Shown piece after piece: positions 30,797-40,462 of a DNA stretch of 64,000 nucleotides. A model generated the notes under the pieces. That model was not told the DNA's origin. It made no database searches and was given only the letters and a program-made list of their open reading frames with translations. How positions within the stretch are numbered: the first letter of the stretch is position 1; each line of letters starts with the position of its first letter. This stretch comes from Lachnospiraceae bacterium. Its GTDB lineage: Bacteria; Bacillota; Clostridia; Lachnospirales; Lachnospiraceae. The stretch covers positions 1-64,000 of the forward strand of contig JAILQK010000019.1 of NCBI GenBank assembly GCA_024699045.1. Direction: 5' to 3'. Both the position numbers and the translations under genes were made by a program.

Positions 30797-32545
30797 CTGA
30801 ACTTTTCCGATGTGATAAAAAAATATATGCAGGAGACCGGATGCACCGCGAAGGATCTTGCGGAGCTAAGCGGGCTTTCCGCGGCTACGGTCAGCAGGTA
30901 CCGGTCCGGAGAGAGGACCCCTGCAGCGGGGAGCAGCCGGCTTACAAGGCTTGGCAATGCGTTTGCAGCCCTTGCGGAGCGTAAGGGCATCAGCGGGATC
31001 GACAGTGCTGCAGTGCAGCGGGATCTGCGGTCGGCCTGTTCTGAAAACGACCGCGGCTTCGATGCGGCAAGCTTTCATTTCAATTTTTCTCTTATGACAG
31101 AAACCCTCTCTTTAAATCTGAGCGATATGGCGCGTACCATGGGTTATGACACATCCTACCTTTCCCGCATCGGCGCAGGGAAGAGGACACCGGCCGATCC
31201 GGAACGGTTCGTGCAGGAGGCCGTGACCTATGCGCTTAAGGCCCGCGGCGGCAGTGAATACCAGGCAAAGCTCGCCGGTCTTTTAGGATGCCGGGAGAAG
31301 GACATTGCCGATAAGAAAAGCGCATACGACAGGCTGTACGGGTTTCTTTACAGCGATTCGGAAAGTCCGAGACGATATGCGGAGAGCTTCCTCTGTACGA
31401 TGAACTCATTCAATATAGATGAGTATCTTAAGGAAAACAGCAGGTACGATCTGTCAGGAGCCGGGGACCGGGGAAACGTGGCAGGAGAGATCCCCGAGAT
31501 GACCTATGATCTGGCGCATGTCCCTTTTATTGTACAGGGTTTTATCCGAAGAACGATCCCGGAACACCCGGATGCGCCGCTGACGATATGCTGGAATATC
31601 CCGGATAAGCCGTACGGTGAGAACGGGGAAGTCGATCTCAGACTTACGGAGACAGTCGCCCGAATGATGGCGAGCGGTGCCAGGATCAGGCTCATTCACT
31701 GCGGGGCGAACTCGGTCGAAGATATGACGGCCTGGATGACACAGTGGATGCCGTTATATCTGACCGGCCGGATAGATCCGTATTATCTTGAAGGCGGGAG
31801 CGGCCGGATATTTCACAGCGCTTTTTTTCTGTCAGGCAACGGGGTCCTTCAGATCGAGGAGATTGAAGGGCATGCGGACAGGGGCAGGATCGTTTTTTCC
31901 GAGGCCAAGGATGACCTTATCTATTATTCGCGCAGGGCGGAGGATCTGATCTCACATTCGGAAAAAGCGCTTGAAGTCATATCGAGCGCTGATCGTGAAA
32001 AAAGAGACGGATTTCTGATGCAGGATGCCGATGTGACCGGCAAACGCAAGACACTTCTTTCCACGCCCCCTACCTACACAGCGTCTCCGGAATTGATGAA
32101 GACCCTGTTTGACCGTAACGGAACGGGGGAATCGGACAGGAGACGGATACTGGACTATATCGACAGGGAACGGGGCCGCATATTAAAGATCATGGAGCAT
32201 TCCGAGCAGGAGGATCATATCCCGTACATCACACGAAAGGACTATGCAAAGAATCCCATCCATCTTTCGCTTTCAGGACTTTTTTACGAAAAGGACATCT
32301 TTTATACCTATGAGGAATACATGAAGCATGTGGAGGATACACGGCGCTTCGAAAGGGAAAACCGCAGGTACCGCGTCATATTGAGGGAAGGGATGCCGTA
32401 CCGGAACATCCAGATATTTATGCACAGCGGCAAGTGGGTCATGATATCCAAAAATAAAACACCGGCGGTACATTTCATAATCAGACATCCGGGACTTATC
32501 GACAGTCTGGAAAAGATGATAGAGATATACACGAGGAACGGGTAG
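30797..32545 (+). CDS. HTH (XRE-like) domain protein with large C-terminal region
   Basis: 'CTAKDLAELSGLSAATVSRYRSGERTP' HTH and second HTH-like 'LNLSDMARTMGYDTSYLSRIGAGKRTP'; start uncertain (ORF track uses GTG 30812). Confidence 0.75.
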   Translation: MNFSDVIKKYMQETGCTAKDLAELSGLSAATVSRYRSGERTPAAGSSRLTRLGNAFAALAERKGISGIDSAAVQRDLRSACSENDRGFDAASFHFNFSLMTETLSLNLSDMARTMGYDTSYLSRIGAGKRTPADPERFVQEAVTYALKARGGSEYQAKLAGLLGCREKDIADKKSAYDRLYGFLYSDSESPRRYAESFLCTMNSFNIDEYLKENSRYDLSGAGDRGNVAGEIPEMTYDLAHVPFIVQGFIRRTIPEHPDAPLTICWNIPDKPYGENGEVDLRLTETVARMMASGARIRLIHCGANSVEDMTAWMTQWMPLYLTGRIDPYYLEGGSGRIFHSAFFLSGNGVLQIEEIEGHADRGRIVFSEAKDDLIYYSRRAEDLISHSEKALEVISSADREKRDGFLMQDADVTGKRKTLLSTPPTYTASPELMKTLFDRNGTGESDRRRILDYIDRERGRILKIMEHSEQEDHIPYITRKDYAKNPIHLSLSGLFYEKDIFYTYEEYMKHVEDTRRFERENRRYRVILREGMPYRNIQIFMHSGKWVMISKNKTPAVHFIIRHPGLIDSLEKMIEIYTRNG

Positions 32546-32570
32546 GAAACCGGAGAGAGAAGGGGTCGTT

Positions 32571-32661
32571 TTCCGGCTGTCCCCACCGTTGTTTCCACCG
32601 CTGTTTCCATCCTCTGTTCCCACCACTGTTTCCGCCTTGTCAAAACCTGTTGACAAGACGG
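32571..32661. repeat. Short imperfect direct repeats followed by inverted repeat (REP-like candidate)
   Basis: 'CCGTTGTTTCCA CCGCTGTTTCCA TCCTCTGTTCCCA CCACTGTTTCCG' then CTTGTCAA-N6-TTGACAAG. Confidence 0.6.
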
Positions 32662-32678
32662 AAATTGACTTTTATACT
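32650..32678 (+). promoter_or_regulatory. Sigma-A promoter for the Liv-like ABC operon
   Basis: TTGACA (32650-32655), 17-nt spacer, TATACT (32673-32678); the -35 lies in the right arm of the inverted repeat. Confidence 0.75.
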
Positions 32679-32719
32679 ATTGAAGTTGTAAGTCGGTTAA
32701 CAGGGGAGACGAATTTATT

Positions 32720-34000
32720 ATGAGAGGAAAGATCTTCGGGATCTGCCGCAGATCATGCGTGGCGGTATTTACGGCATTTGCCGCGTTTATGCTTATGTCC
32801 TGCGGAAATGCAGGGCAGGACACGATCAGGATCGGATATGTCAATCCGACAACGGGCGCCCTTGCCGGGAACGGAGAGGGCTGTGACTGGGTAGTGGCCC
32901 GGATGGAGGAATATCTTGCCGGGCATCCGATAAAGGTCAACGGTGAGGAGAAGGCCTGCGAGATCATAGTCTATGATTCGGAAAGTGACGCCAATAAATG
33001 TTCGGAGCTGACACAGAAGCTTATCGAAGAAGATAATGTGGACATGATCATCGCGATACAGACGCCGAACACCGTGATACCCGTGGCAGAGGTTGCGGAG
33101 AGATACGAGGTTCCGTGCATCGCCACACAGTCGCCCATAGATTCCCTGGCGAACTCACGGGATGAATTCAAATGGACTTATTGCTCATTTTATACGCTTG
33201 ACGATGTCTATGAGTCACAGAGAGCGTTATGGACCGCGGCGGGCTGCGGCGTCGGGAGCGGAGCAAAGGTCGGACTTCTTTTTGCCAATGACGCCGACGG
33301 CACGGCATGGCACGAGCTTTTTGTAAAACGCCTTGCCGAGGATGGTTACACGGTAGTGGATCCGGGGCAGTATCCTTCGGGAACCACGGACTTTACCAAT
33401 CTGGCGAATAAGTTTAAGACCGAGGGCATAGATGTGATCGCCGGGACCAATATCCCCCCGGATTTCATGAATTCGTACAATGCGATAATAAGCGCGGGAG
33501 TGGAAGCAAAAGGAGTCACGATGGGAAAGTGCTGCCTGCTGCAGTCGGATGTGGAAGCGCTCGGAGATCTGGCCGACGGGATCATGACCCAGGTGTGGTG
33601 GGCTCCCACAAACCCGTATTCCTCGGAGCTTACCGGGATCTCATCTGAGGAGCTGGATAAAGCTTACCGGGCGGACCACGACGGCAGAGTCATGCCGCAG
33701 CCTGCGGCATACGCCTATGAAGCGCTTGAGCTTGCGGTGCATACATTCAACAACAGCAGCTCTCTTGAAAAGGAAGACATTCGCGCTGCCCTGAGTTCCC
33801 TGGATGTGGATACGGTGATCGGTCATGTGAAATACGATCAGAAGATGAAAGGACTCACCTTTGCGAGAACGGTCCTTTGCGGAGGACAGTGGCAGAGGGA
33901 GGACGGAGAGCTTACGCTTAAGATAATAGACAACTCCCTGCATCCCGAGATACCTCTCACGGGAGAATACCAGCCGGGGAATGCCACGAACAAAAAATAA
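32720..34000 (+). CDS. ABC transporter substrate-binding lipoprotein (LivJ/UrtA-like)
   Basis: Lipobox 'LMSC'; 'IRIGYVNPTTGALAGNGEGCDW...ACEIIVYDSESDANKCSELTQKLIEEDNVDMII'. Confidence 0.85.
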   Translation: MRGKIFGICRRSCVAVFTAFAAFMLMSCGNAGQDTIRIGYVNPTTGALAGNGEGCDWVVARMEEYLAGHPIKVNGEEKACEIIVYDSESDANKCSELTQKLIEEDNVDMIIAIQTPNTVIPVAEVAERYEVPCIATQSPIDSLANSRDEFKWTYCSFYTLDDVYESQRALWTAAGCGVGSGAKVGLLFANDADGTAWHELFVKRLAEDGYTVVDPGQYPSGTTDFTNLANKFKTEGIDVIAGTNIPPDFMNSYNAIISAGVEAKGVTMGKCCLLQSDVEALGDLADGIMTQVWWAPTNPYSSELTGISSEELDKAYRADHDGRVMPQPAAYAYEALELAVHTFNNSSSLEKEDIRAALSSLDVDTVIGHVKYDQKMKGLTFARTVLCGGQWQREDGELTLKIIDNSLHPEIPLTGEYQPGNATNKK

Positions 34001-34752
34001 TGAAGCAGGATGCAGCGGTTTTTGATAATGTAGAAGCGGGATACGGCAATGTCCGTATTCTGAACGGCCTTTCCTTCCGTGTTGCGGAAGGAGAGGTTTT
34101 TGGCGTTATAGGACCTAACGGCTGCGGGAAAACGACAATGCTCAATGCTCTTTCCGGTATGATAAGACCTTCAAAAGGGATGATTAGCTGTTTCGGGAAG
34201 GAACTGAACCGGCTTGAGGCATACGAAAGATGCAGGCTTGGCATAGGCAGGACATGGCAGATCCCCAGACCCTTTGCCGGGATGTCGGTATATGAGAATA
34301 CGCTTGCGGCTGCCGTACACGGAGCCGGGAGAAAGAACCTTTTAAGGGATCGAAGAAGCGGGCGCAAGGAGTCGGATACAGCGCTTAAGGCGCTCGAGGA
34401 GACGGGACTTGCCGAAAAAAAGGATATGCCTTCGGGAGAGCTTACGCTGCTTGACCGCAAGCGTCTGGAGGTTGCAAGGGCCATGGCATCGGAGCCCAGG
34501 CTGCTTCTCCTTGATGAGGTGGCGGCGGGACTCACGGAAGCGGAAACCACGCAGATAACGGATCTGGTGGCAGGATTAAAGGAAAAGCATTACACGGTCA
34601 TCTGGATAGAGCATAATATCGAGACCATGATGAAGGCTACGGACCGGCTGATGTGCATGTCGGAGGGAAGGAATGTGCTGACGGGGGATCCGGCAGAGGT
34701 GATGGCGTCGGAGACCGTCGAAAGGCTGTATCTTGGAGCGGATGATGAGTGA
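34000..34752 (+). CDS. ABC transporter ATP-binding protein (LivG-like)
   Basis: 'VIGPNGCGKTTMLNALSGMI', 'LTLLDRKRLEVARAMASEPRLLLLDEVAAGL'. Confidence 0.9.
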   Translation: MKQDAAVFDNVEAGYGNVRILNGLSFRVAEGEVFGVIGPNGCGKTTMLNALSGMIRPSKGMISCFGKELNRLEAYERCRLGIGRTWQIPRPFAGMSVYENTLAAAVHGAGRKNLLRDRRSGRKESDTALKALEETGLAEKKDMPSGELTLLDRKRLEVARAMASEPRLLLLDEVAAGLTEAETTQITDLVAGLKEKHYTVIWIEHNIETMMKATDRLMCMSEGRNVLTGDPAEVMASETVERLYLGADDE

Positions 34753-35461
34753 AGAGATCCTGCGGCTGGAAAATATAAAGGCAAACTACGGGGATTTCCC
34801 CGCGGTCGATGATGTGAGCATCTGCATCGGGGAGGGAGACATAGTGTCCGTCCTCGGAACTAACGGCTCGGGGAAGACCACGCTTATGAACTGCGCAGCC
34901 GGACTTATCCGTCCTTCAGGGGGCAGGATATTCCTGCGGGGAGAGGATATAACGGAAATGCCGCCGGAGCTCAGGGTCAATGCCGGACTGGCACTCGTGC
35001 CCCAGGGGGGGAGATGCTTTGCAAGGATGTCGGTGGAAGATAATCTGCTGACGGGGAGCTACAGCAGGAGGGCCCGGAAACAAAGCCGGGATTCACTGGA
35101 AAAAGTCTATTCTCTGTTTCCTGTCCTTAAGGAAAAGAGAAAGCAGCAGGCAGGGACGCTTTCGGGAGGAGAGAGGCAGATGACCGCGATAGGAAGAGCG
35201 ATGATGTCCCGGCCTTCCGTCATGCTGTTTGACGAGCTGTCACTCGGACTTGCTCCGGTCGTTGTAAAGGAGATATATGCGAGGCTTACGGAACTGAACG
35301 GTTCCGAGCGGATGACCATCGTGCTCATAGAGCAGGATACGAGAAGGGCAATGAGGATGAGCAGCTATACATACATAATGCTCAAGGGACGCATCGTACT
35401 GGAAGGAAGATCCGATGCATTAAAGGATGAAGACGTGAAGACGGCTTATTTCGGGATATGA
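34745..35461 (+). CDS. ABC transporter ATP-binding protein (LivF-like)
   Basis: 'VLGTNGSGKTTLMNCAAGLI', 'LSGGERQMTAIGRAMMSRPSVMLFDELSLGLAP'. Confidence 0.9.
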   Translation: MSEEILRLENIKANYGDFPAVDDVSICIGEGDIVSVLGTNGSGKTTLMNCAAGLIRPSGGRIFLRGEDITEMPPELRVNAGLALVPQGGRCFARMSVEDNLLTGSYSRRARKQSRDSLEKVYSLFPVLKEKRKQQAGTLSGGERQMTAIGRAMMSRPSVMLFDELSLGLAPVVVKEIYARLTELNGSERMTIVLIEQDTRRAMRMSSYTYIMLKGRIVLEGRSDALKDEDVKTAYFGI

Positions 35462-36348
35462 TCATGTACATATTACAGGTATTGATAAACGGGATACTGT
35501 TAGGCGGCGTGTATGCGATACTCGGACTCGGGATGTCACTGACACTGGGAATAGTAAAGCTTACAAACCTTGCGCACGGGGAGTACATCATCCTCGGAGC
35601 TTATGCCTCAATGGTGCTTCAGTCCGCGCTTGGAGTGGATCCGATCCTTTCGCTTTTTATTTCGGTGCCGTTATTATTTGCCGGCGGTTACCTGCTGCAG
35701 AGGCTCCTTGTGAACAGGGCCATGAAGGACGGAGCCGAATCCGCGCTGCTTGTGACCTTTGGGATCTCGGTGATACTGAAGGATGCATTGCTGCTCATAT
35801 TCGGCGCCGATGCCAGACACATCACGGTATCCTACGGTAATGAGAGCATCATGATAGCAGGCTTAAGCATTCCGCTTTTAAACATCCTTCTGATACTGAT
35901 CTCGGGAGCGTCTATTCTGTTCCTTGAGCATTTCATGCAAAAGACCATGACGGGAAGAGCGATCAGGGCGGTCTCCGATGACACCGAAGCGGCGGCGCTC
36001 ACGGGTATCAATGTCGGACACATGTTTGCGCTGGCAGCGGGCATAGCGGCGGCTACCGCTGCGGTCGCGGGTCTTAGCGCAGGTATGAAATGGACATGGT
36101 ATCCGTCAAGCGGAGGTCATTATCTGCTGATCGCTTTTGTGATAGTCGTGATCGGGGGACTCGGCAATGTCGGAGGGACATTTGCCGCAGGGATAGTGTT
36201 CGGTCTGATCCAGGTGATCGGTGGGGCAAGCTACGGCATGCTAATAAGCTATATCTTTCTGGTAGTGATCCTGACGCTGAAGCCGCAGAGTATGTTTCCT
36301 CGGATAAAGAAGCTTACGGGAGGGCGGGGAAATGATGCCGGCCGGTGA
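35458..36348 (+). CDS. Branched-chain amino acid-type ABC permease (LivH-like)
   Basis: 'LINGILLGGVYAILGLGMSLTLGIVKLTNLAHGEYIILGAYAS'. Confidence 0.92.
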   Translation: MIMYILQVLINGILLGGVYAILGLGMSLTLGIVKLTNLAHGEYIILGAYASMVLQSALGVDPILSLFISVPLLFAGGYLLQRLLVNRAMKDGAESALLVTFGISVILKDALLLIFGADARHITVSYGNESIMIAGLSIPLLNILLILISGASILFLEHFMQKTMTGRAIRAVSDDTEAAALTGINVGHMFALAAGIAAATAAVAGLSAGMKWTWYPSSGGHYLLIAFVIVVIGGLGNVGGTFAAGIVFGLIQVIGGASYGMLISYIFLVVILTLKPQSMFPRIKKLTGGRGNDAGR

Positions 36349-37315
36349 CAGGACAAAAAAAGGACTGATAGTCACAGGCGTCCTGTTTATGGTGCTGTTT
36401 GTGATCGGGATCACGGGGATCGGCGGGAGCAATGTCCTTCGCTACGGTTTTCGTATATTGCTCTATATCACGATAGGTGAAATGTGGAATCTGCTGTCGG
36501 GATATGCCGGTCTTACAAGCCTTGGCCAGCAGGCATTCATAGGGCTGTCGGGTTATGCGCTCGCAGTCGCAACGACTAAGTACGGCCTGTTCTATCCTTT
36601 AGGCATTGTGGCAGGTCTTGTGATAAGTCTGGGTGCGGCCTTTGTACTGTCCTTTCTTCTACTCAGGATCGAGGGGATGTATTTTTCGATCACTACCTGG
36701 GTCGTGGCCGAGGCCCTCGGGACCTTATTTATGAGCCTTATGTACGTAAACAGGGGAGCGGGCATGACGGTGTCTGCGGAGCCTTATCCCAGGATCGGCA
36801 CATTATATTTGATGGCACTGGTACTCTGCTTTGCTTCAATGATCACGATGATCCTCCTGCCGGGATCGGAGTTTGGTCTCGGGGTCAGGGCGATGCGCGA
36901 TGACGTGCAGGCAGCGGAGTCCTTAGGAGTAAACGTTAAGCGGAGCAGGCGTATCATCTATCTCGTCGCGGCGGGTTTTACCGCGCTTGCCGGTTCTTTG
37001 TTTTTTCTTAATAAGGGAACGATCTATCCGGAGAGCGGTTTTGATATCGGCTGGACGATCTCCATGGTATTTATCGTGATAATCGGGGGATCGGGGACCG
37101 TTGCGGGACCTGTTGCGGGTGCCGTGATCTATGTCTTTTTAAGTGAGATCCTGGCGCATTATCCCGGCTGGTCCAATATGATCCTCGGAGCCATAGCGAT
37201 CCTTATGATCCTTTTCTGCCCGCAGGGAGTGATACCGGCTATTGGAGCTGCAGTAAGAAACAGCGCAAAAAGACGGCGGAAGGGTTCCGACGGATGCAGG
37301 GAATTGGATTATTGA
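36332..37315 (+). CDS. Branched-chain amino acid-type ABC permease (LivM-like)
   Basis: 'EMWNLLSGYAGLTSLGQQAFIGLSGYALA', 'IIGGSGTVAGPVAGAVIYVFLSE'. Confidence 0.9.
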   Translation: MMPAGDRTKKGLIVTGVLFMVLFVIGITGIGGSNVLRYGFRILLYITIGEMWNLLSGYAGLTSLGQQAFIGLSGYALAVATTKYGLFYPLGIVAGLVISLGAAFVLSFLLLRIEGMYFSITTWVVAEALGTLFMSLMYVNRGAGMTVSAEPYPRIGTLYLMALVLCFASMITMILLPGSEFGLGVRAMRDDVQAAESLGVNVKRSRRIIYLVAAGFTALAGSLFFLNKGTIYPESGFDIGWTISMVFIVIIGGSGTVAGPVAGAVIYVFLSEILAHYPGWSNMILGAIAILMILFCPQGVIPAIGAAVRNSAKRRRKGSDGCRELDY

Positions 37316-37421
37316 AATTTATATATTATACTGTTAAGAGGTGAGACTATAGAGGGTTGATCATTTTCATACGTTGAAGAGTAATGATCTAAGTGTTTAC
37401 ATGGATAGGAGGAATCAGATC

Positions 37422-38426
37422 ATGGTATGTCCACACTGCGGTGAAAAAAATGCCGACGGGGCGAAGTATTGCGTCAGATGCAGCGCAACCCTTCCGAGAA
37501 AACAGGGCGGAGGACAGGGGAGAGGCCCCGGGGGCGGCATCGATCCCAAAACGATCATCATAATAATCCTTGCGGCTCTGGTCGTTATAGCAGGGATAGT
37601 ATTTATCCACTCAAAGCTTAGTGACAACAGCGAGGAACCGTCCGAGGAGGCTACTACCGAGGAAGAGACAGAAGAGGTGACGGAAGAAGAGACCGAAGAA
37701 GCTACGGAGGAAGCGACCGAAGAGGCGACCGAAGCGGCCCGTTCCGACTGGTTTTCGGATCAGGGACTGTCGCTGTCCGATGCTTCAAACAGTTTCACTT
37801 TCAATACGATGAAAAATGACGGAGCGAACGATACCGAGGAGATGGAGGTGACCTCCAAGGTGACTCTTACCGAATCCACAGAGAATGTTTCGGACGGATA
37901 CAAGATAGTCCAGGCGGTCTTTGTCCACGATATAAGCAATGCGAACGGTGACAGAGGGATCATCGCGGACGGAGTATTTGACCGTTATACCGGAACATTT
38001 TACGGCTTTGAAGAAAAGCAGCCCGAGCAGGATGATGACAGCAAGGCGGATCTTGAGGGCTTTGTCAGGATAACCGACGGGGATTATAAATACGATATCG
38101 CGGTCAAGACCGAGCAGAAGGTCAATGCTCCCATAGTCACGAAAACCATAACGGTAGTCTGTCCGAAAGATTACGACGGCGCGATATTCTTTGCGGGATA
38201 CAACAGCCTGGATCTTGATAATAAACGGGCGGAGCTCGATATGGGTGAGAGACTCTATACCTTTGATGAGCTTCCCTTTAAGGATGACGGGCACGATACC
38301 TATTATTTCCAGTATGAGAAACCGGATACCACCGGCAGCTCATTCTGGGGAACGTACGATGCCGAGGCAGCTTCGACGACCGAGGAGACCCCTTCGGAAT
38401 CCGAGCCCTCGAGACCTGCCCAGTAA
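37422..38426 (+). CDS. Zinc-ribbon membrane protein with Glu/Thr-rich linker
   Basis: 'MVCPHCGEKNADGAKYCVRCSATLP', TM, low-complexity 'EEATTEEETEEVTEEETEEATEEATEEATEAA'; start 37422 chosen. Confidence 0.75.
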   Translation: MVCPHCGEKNADGAKYCVRCSATLPRKQGGGQGRGPGGGIDPKTIIIIILAALVVIAGIVFIHSKLSDNSEEPSEEATTEEETEEVTEEETEEATEEATEEATEAARSDWFSDQGLSLSDASNSFTFNTMKNDGANDTEEMEVTSKVTLTESTENVSDGYKIVQAVFVHDISNANGDRGIIADGVFDRYTGTFYGFEEKQPEQDDDSKADLEGFVRITDGDYKYDIAVKTEQKVNAPIVTKTITVVCPKDYDGAIFFAGYNSLDLDNKRAELDMGERLYTFDELPFKDDGHDTYYFQYEKPDTTGSSFWGTYDAEAASTTEETPSESEPSRPAQ

Positions 38427-38441
38427 CCGGACAGCACATGA

Positions 38442-39422
38442 ATGAAAACAGCATTTAGTGCAAAACGGATAAGACAGGAGATCAACTCCTTTTTGATGAT
38501 AACAGTGGGGGCTGTCATCGCAGCTTTCTCTCTGGAGGAGTTCCTTGCGCCAAATAGTATTTTTGACGGAGGAGTAGTCGGAATCGCCATGATCCTGGAT
38601 GAATTCCTGCCGTTCGATGTCGGAGTGCTGGTGGTGGTGATCAACATTCCGTTCCTGATCATAAGCTATAAGACGATAGGCAGATCCTTTGCGCTCAAGG
38701 CAGTTTATTCCATGGTACTGTTTTCTTTTATGACCTCCATATTCGGGCCTATGGTCAATGCGACGCAGGACAAGATCCTTGCGACCGCTTTCGGAGGAGT
38801 GCTGCTGGGAGCCGGAGTAGGTCTGGTATTAAGAGGAGGCGGCTGCCTGGACGGCACGGAGATCGTGGCTTTGATGTTATATCGCAAATACGGTTATTCC
38901 GTCGGAAATACGATCTTATATATAAACGTGGCGATATATACCATAGCCGGGATCCTCTTCGGACTTGATAACGGTATGTATTCGCTGCTCATGTATTTTA
39001 TCACCTCCAAAGTCATAGACATGGTGGATATGGGTGTGAACAACGCCAAATCGGTCATGATAATAACCGAAGAAGGACAGGGGCTTGCGGACGAGATCTA
39101 TAAACAGCTCGGGCGGACGGTGACCTTCCTCAAAGGAGAGGGGATGGTCAGCAGGAATCAGATGGACATACTGTACTGCGTGGTCAATCGTGCGGAGCTT
39201 TTCACACTGAAGGGGATAATAAACGATTTCCCCGGGAGCTCCTTCAGCACCGTGTCCGAGGTTTCGGAGATCGTCGGAAATCATATAAAAAAGACCGTCA
39301 TACGCAAACCGGCAAAGAAATCCGATAAGGCTGAGCCGGGAGCGGATAAAGTAACGGACACAGGGGTGAACACAGGGGCGGATAAGCCTGAAGCGGAAAA
39401 AGATATCAATAAGCCGGAGTGA
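38442..39422 (+). CDS. YitT family membrane protein (DUF161/DUF2179) with charged C-terminal tail
   Basis: 'FLMITVGAVIAAFSLEEFLAPNSIFDGGVVGIAMIL...LVLRGGGCLDGTEIVALML...VMIITEEGQGLADEIYKQLGRTVTFLKGEGM'. Confidence 0.9.
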   Translation: MKTAFSAKRIRQEINSFLMITVGAVIAAFSLEEFLAPNSIFDGGVVGIAMILDEFLPFDVGVLVVVINIPFLIISYKTIGRSFALKAVYSMVLFSFMTSIFGPMVNATQDKILATAFGGVLLGAGVGLVLRGGGCLDGTEIVALMLYRKYGYSVGNTILYINVAIYTIAGILFGLDNGMYSLLMYFITSKVIDMVDMGVNNAKSVMIITEEGQGLADEIYKQLGRTVTFLKGEGMVSRNQMDILYCVVNRAELFTLKGIINDFPGSSFSTVSEVSEIVGNHIKKTVIRKPAKKSDKAEPGADKVTDTGVNTGADKPEAEKDINKPE

Positions 39423-39434
39423 TCAGCACTCCGG
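39414..39434. terminator. Bidirectional terminator between convergent genes
   Basis: Perfect 8-bp stem CCGGAGTG-ATCAG-CACTCCGG containing the yitT stop codon. Confidence 0.65.
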
Positions 39435-39438
39435 TTTA

Positions 39439-40191
39439 TCATTTACCGAAAGATTTTTTTAGCTGCTTTTTGTGCGCGCAGAGCTTTTCCTTACAGTTTT
39501 TGCACGAAAGATAATCATTGGTGTTTTCGGAAAAGCGTTCCGGATGCAGGAAAAACGTGATCTCCCATCTGATGAGCAGCGCGATCGAGAGTATCAGAAG
39601 TCCCTTTGCGTAGATATTGTCCACAAAAAACAGCGGAGTAAACATCATCGCATAATCCCAGTTATAAATACGGCAGGTGACACAGCATTTATTCTTCAGT
39701 AACCAGGTCTGAAAGGGGCAGAAGAAGAGGATGCATATAATATCGCATACCGAATACGCGCTGCAGAGGAGGATCATTGCGCCGTCATCAAGCAGACCTG
39801 ACATATGAAGGGCTCCAAACAGACCGTTGAAGACGATCCAGATCAGGGCGACCAGCACCGTGGCATTGTTGTCCTGGATCACGATCTCTTTTTTTCCGGT
39901 ATCGATATGATTTTTCGCGAACTGTTTTTGACAGCCCGGACTTTCGTATGATGAAGGGAAAAAGCGGAATACCATCTCGACCGCAAAGACAAGCCATACG
40001 ATTATAAGGACCACGGGACTTTGTTCGAGGCTTTTTGTATTAAAATCGCCGATATTGAACTTAAACGATGCATATCCTGCAAGCAATACCGCAAAGATGA
40101 CCGAACGATATAAAAGCCTGAAATAATGCCAGGCGCATATTACGCTGATCTTATGCTTTTTCATATTCTCCGTATCTTTTTTATTTTCCAT
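39439..40191 (-). CDS. Membrane protein with Cys-rich C-terminal half
   Basis: Several TM segments; 'CCVTCRIYNWDY...CKNCKEKLCAHKK'; start MENKKDTENMKKHK preferred. Confidence 0.6.
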   Translation of the reverse strand: MENKKDTENMKKHKISVICAWHYFRLLYRSVIFAVLLAGYASFKFNIGDFNTKSLEQSPVVLIIVWLVFAVEMVFRFFPSSYESPGCQKQFAKNHIDTGKKEIVIQDNNATVLVALIWIVFNGLFGALHMSGLLDDGAMILLCSAYSVCDIICILFFCPFQTWLLKNKCCVTCRIYNWDYAMMFTPLFFVDNIYAKGLLILSIALLIRWEITFFLHPERFSENTNDYLSCKNCKEKLCAHKKQLKKSFGK

Positions 40192-40462
40192 ATCTTTTTT
40201 CCTCTGCCATTGAATTATAACAAAAATCAATAAAAAAAACTGATCATTATGATCCGGGCAGATACAGGGGGGAAGCAAAAAGTGCCGAAAAAGTGCCGGG
40301 GTCCGGAGGAGAAGAAAGAGGGGAGACGCAGTGATGATGAAAAAGCTTTTACAAAAGGTCTGTGAGGTAACAGAGATCCTCGGATTGTGGTATAATCTTA
40401 TGAAATCATTTGGCGGGCATGCTTTTCATTTATTATGAAGGAAGCGACAGGAGGAAAGCATC

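Noticed and set aside
37640-37745. Repeat-rich stretch as a possible CRISPR or minisatellite
   Set aside because: It is an in-frame Glu/Thr/Ala-rich linker (TEEETEEATEEA); no spacer-repeat structure.
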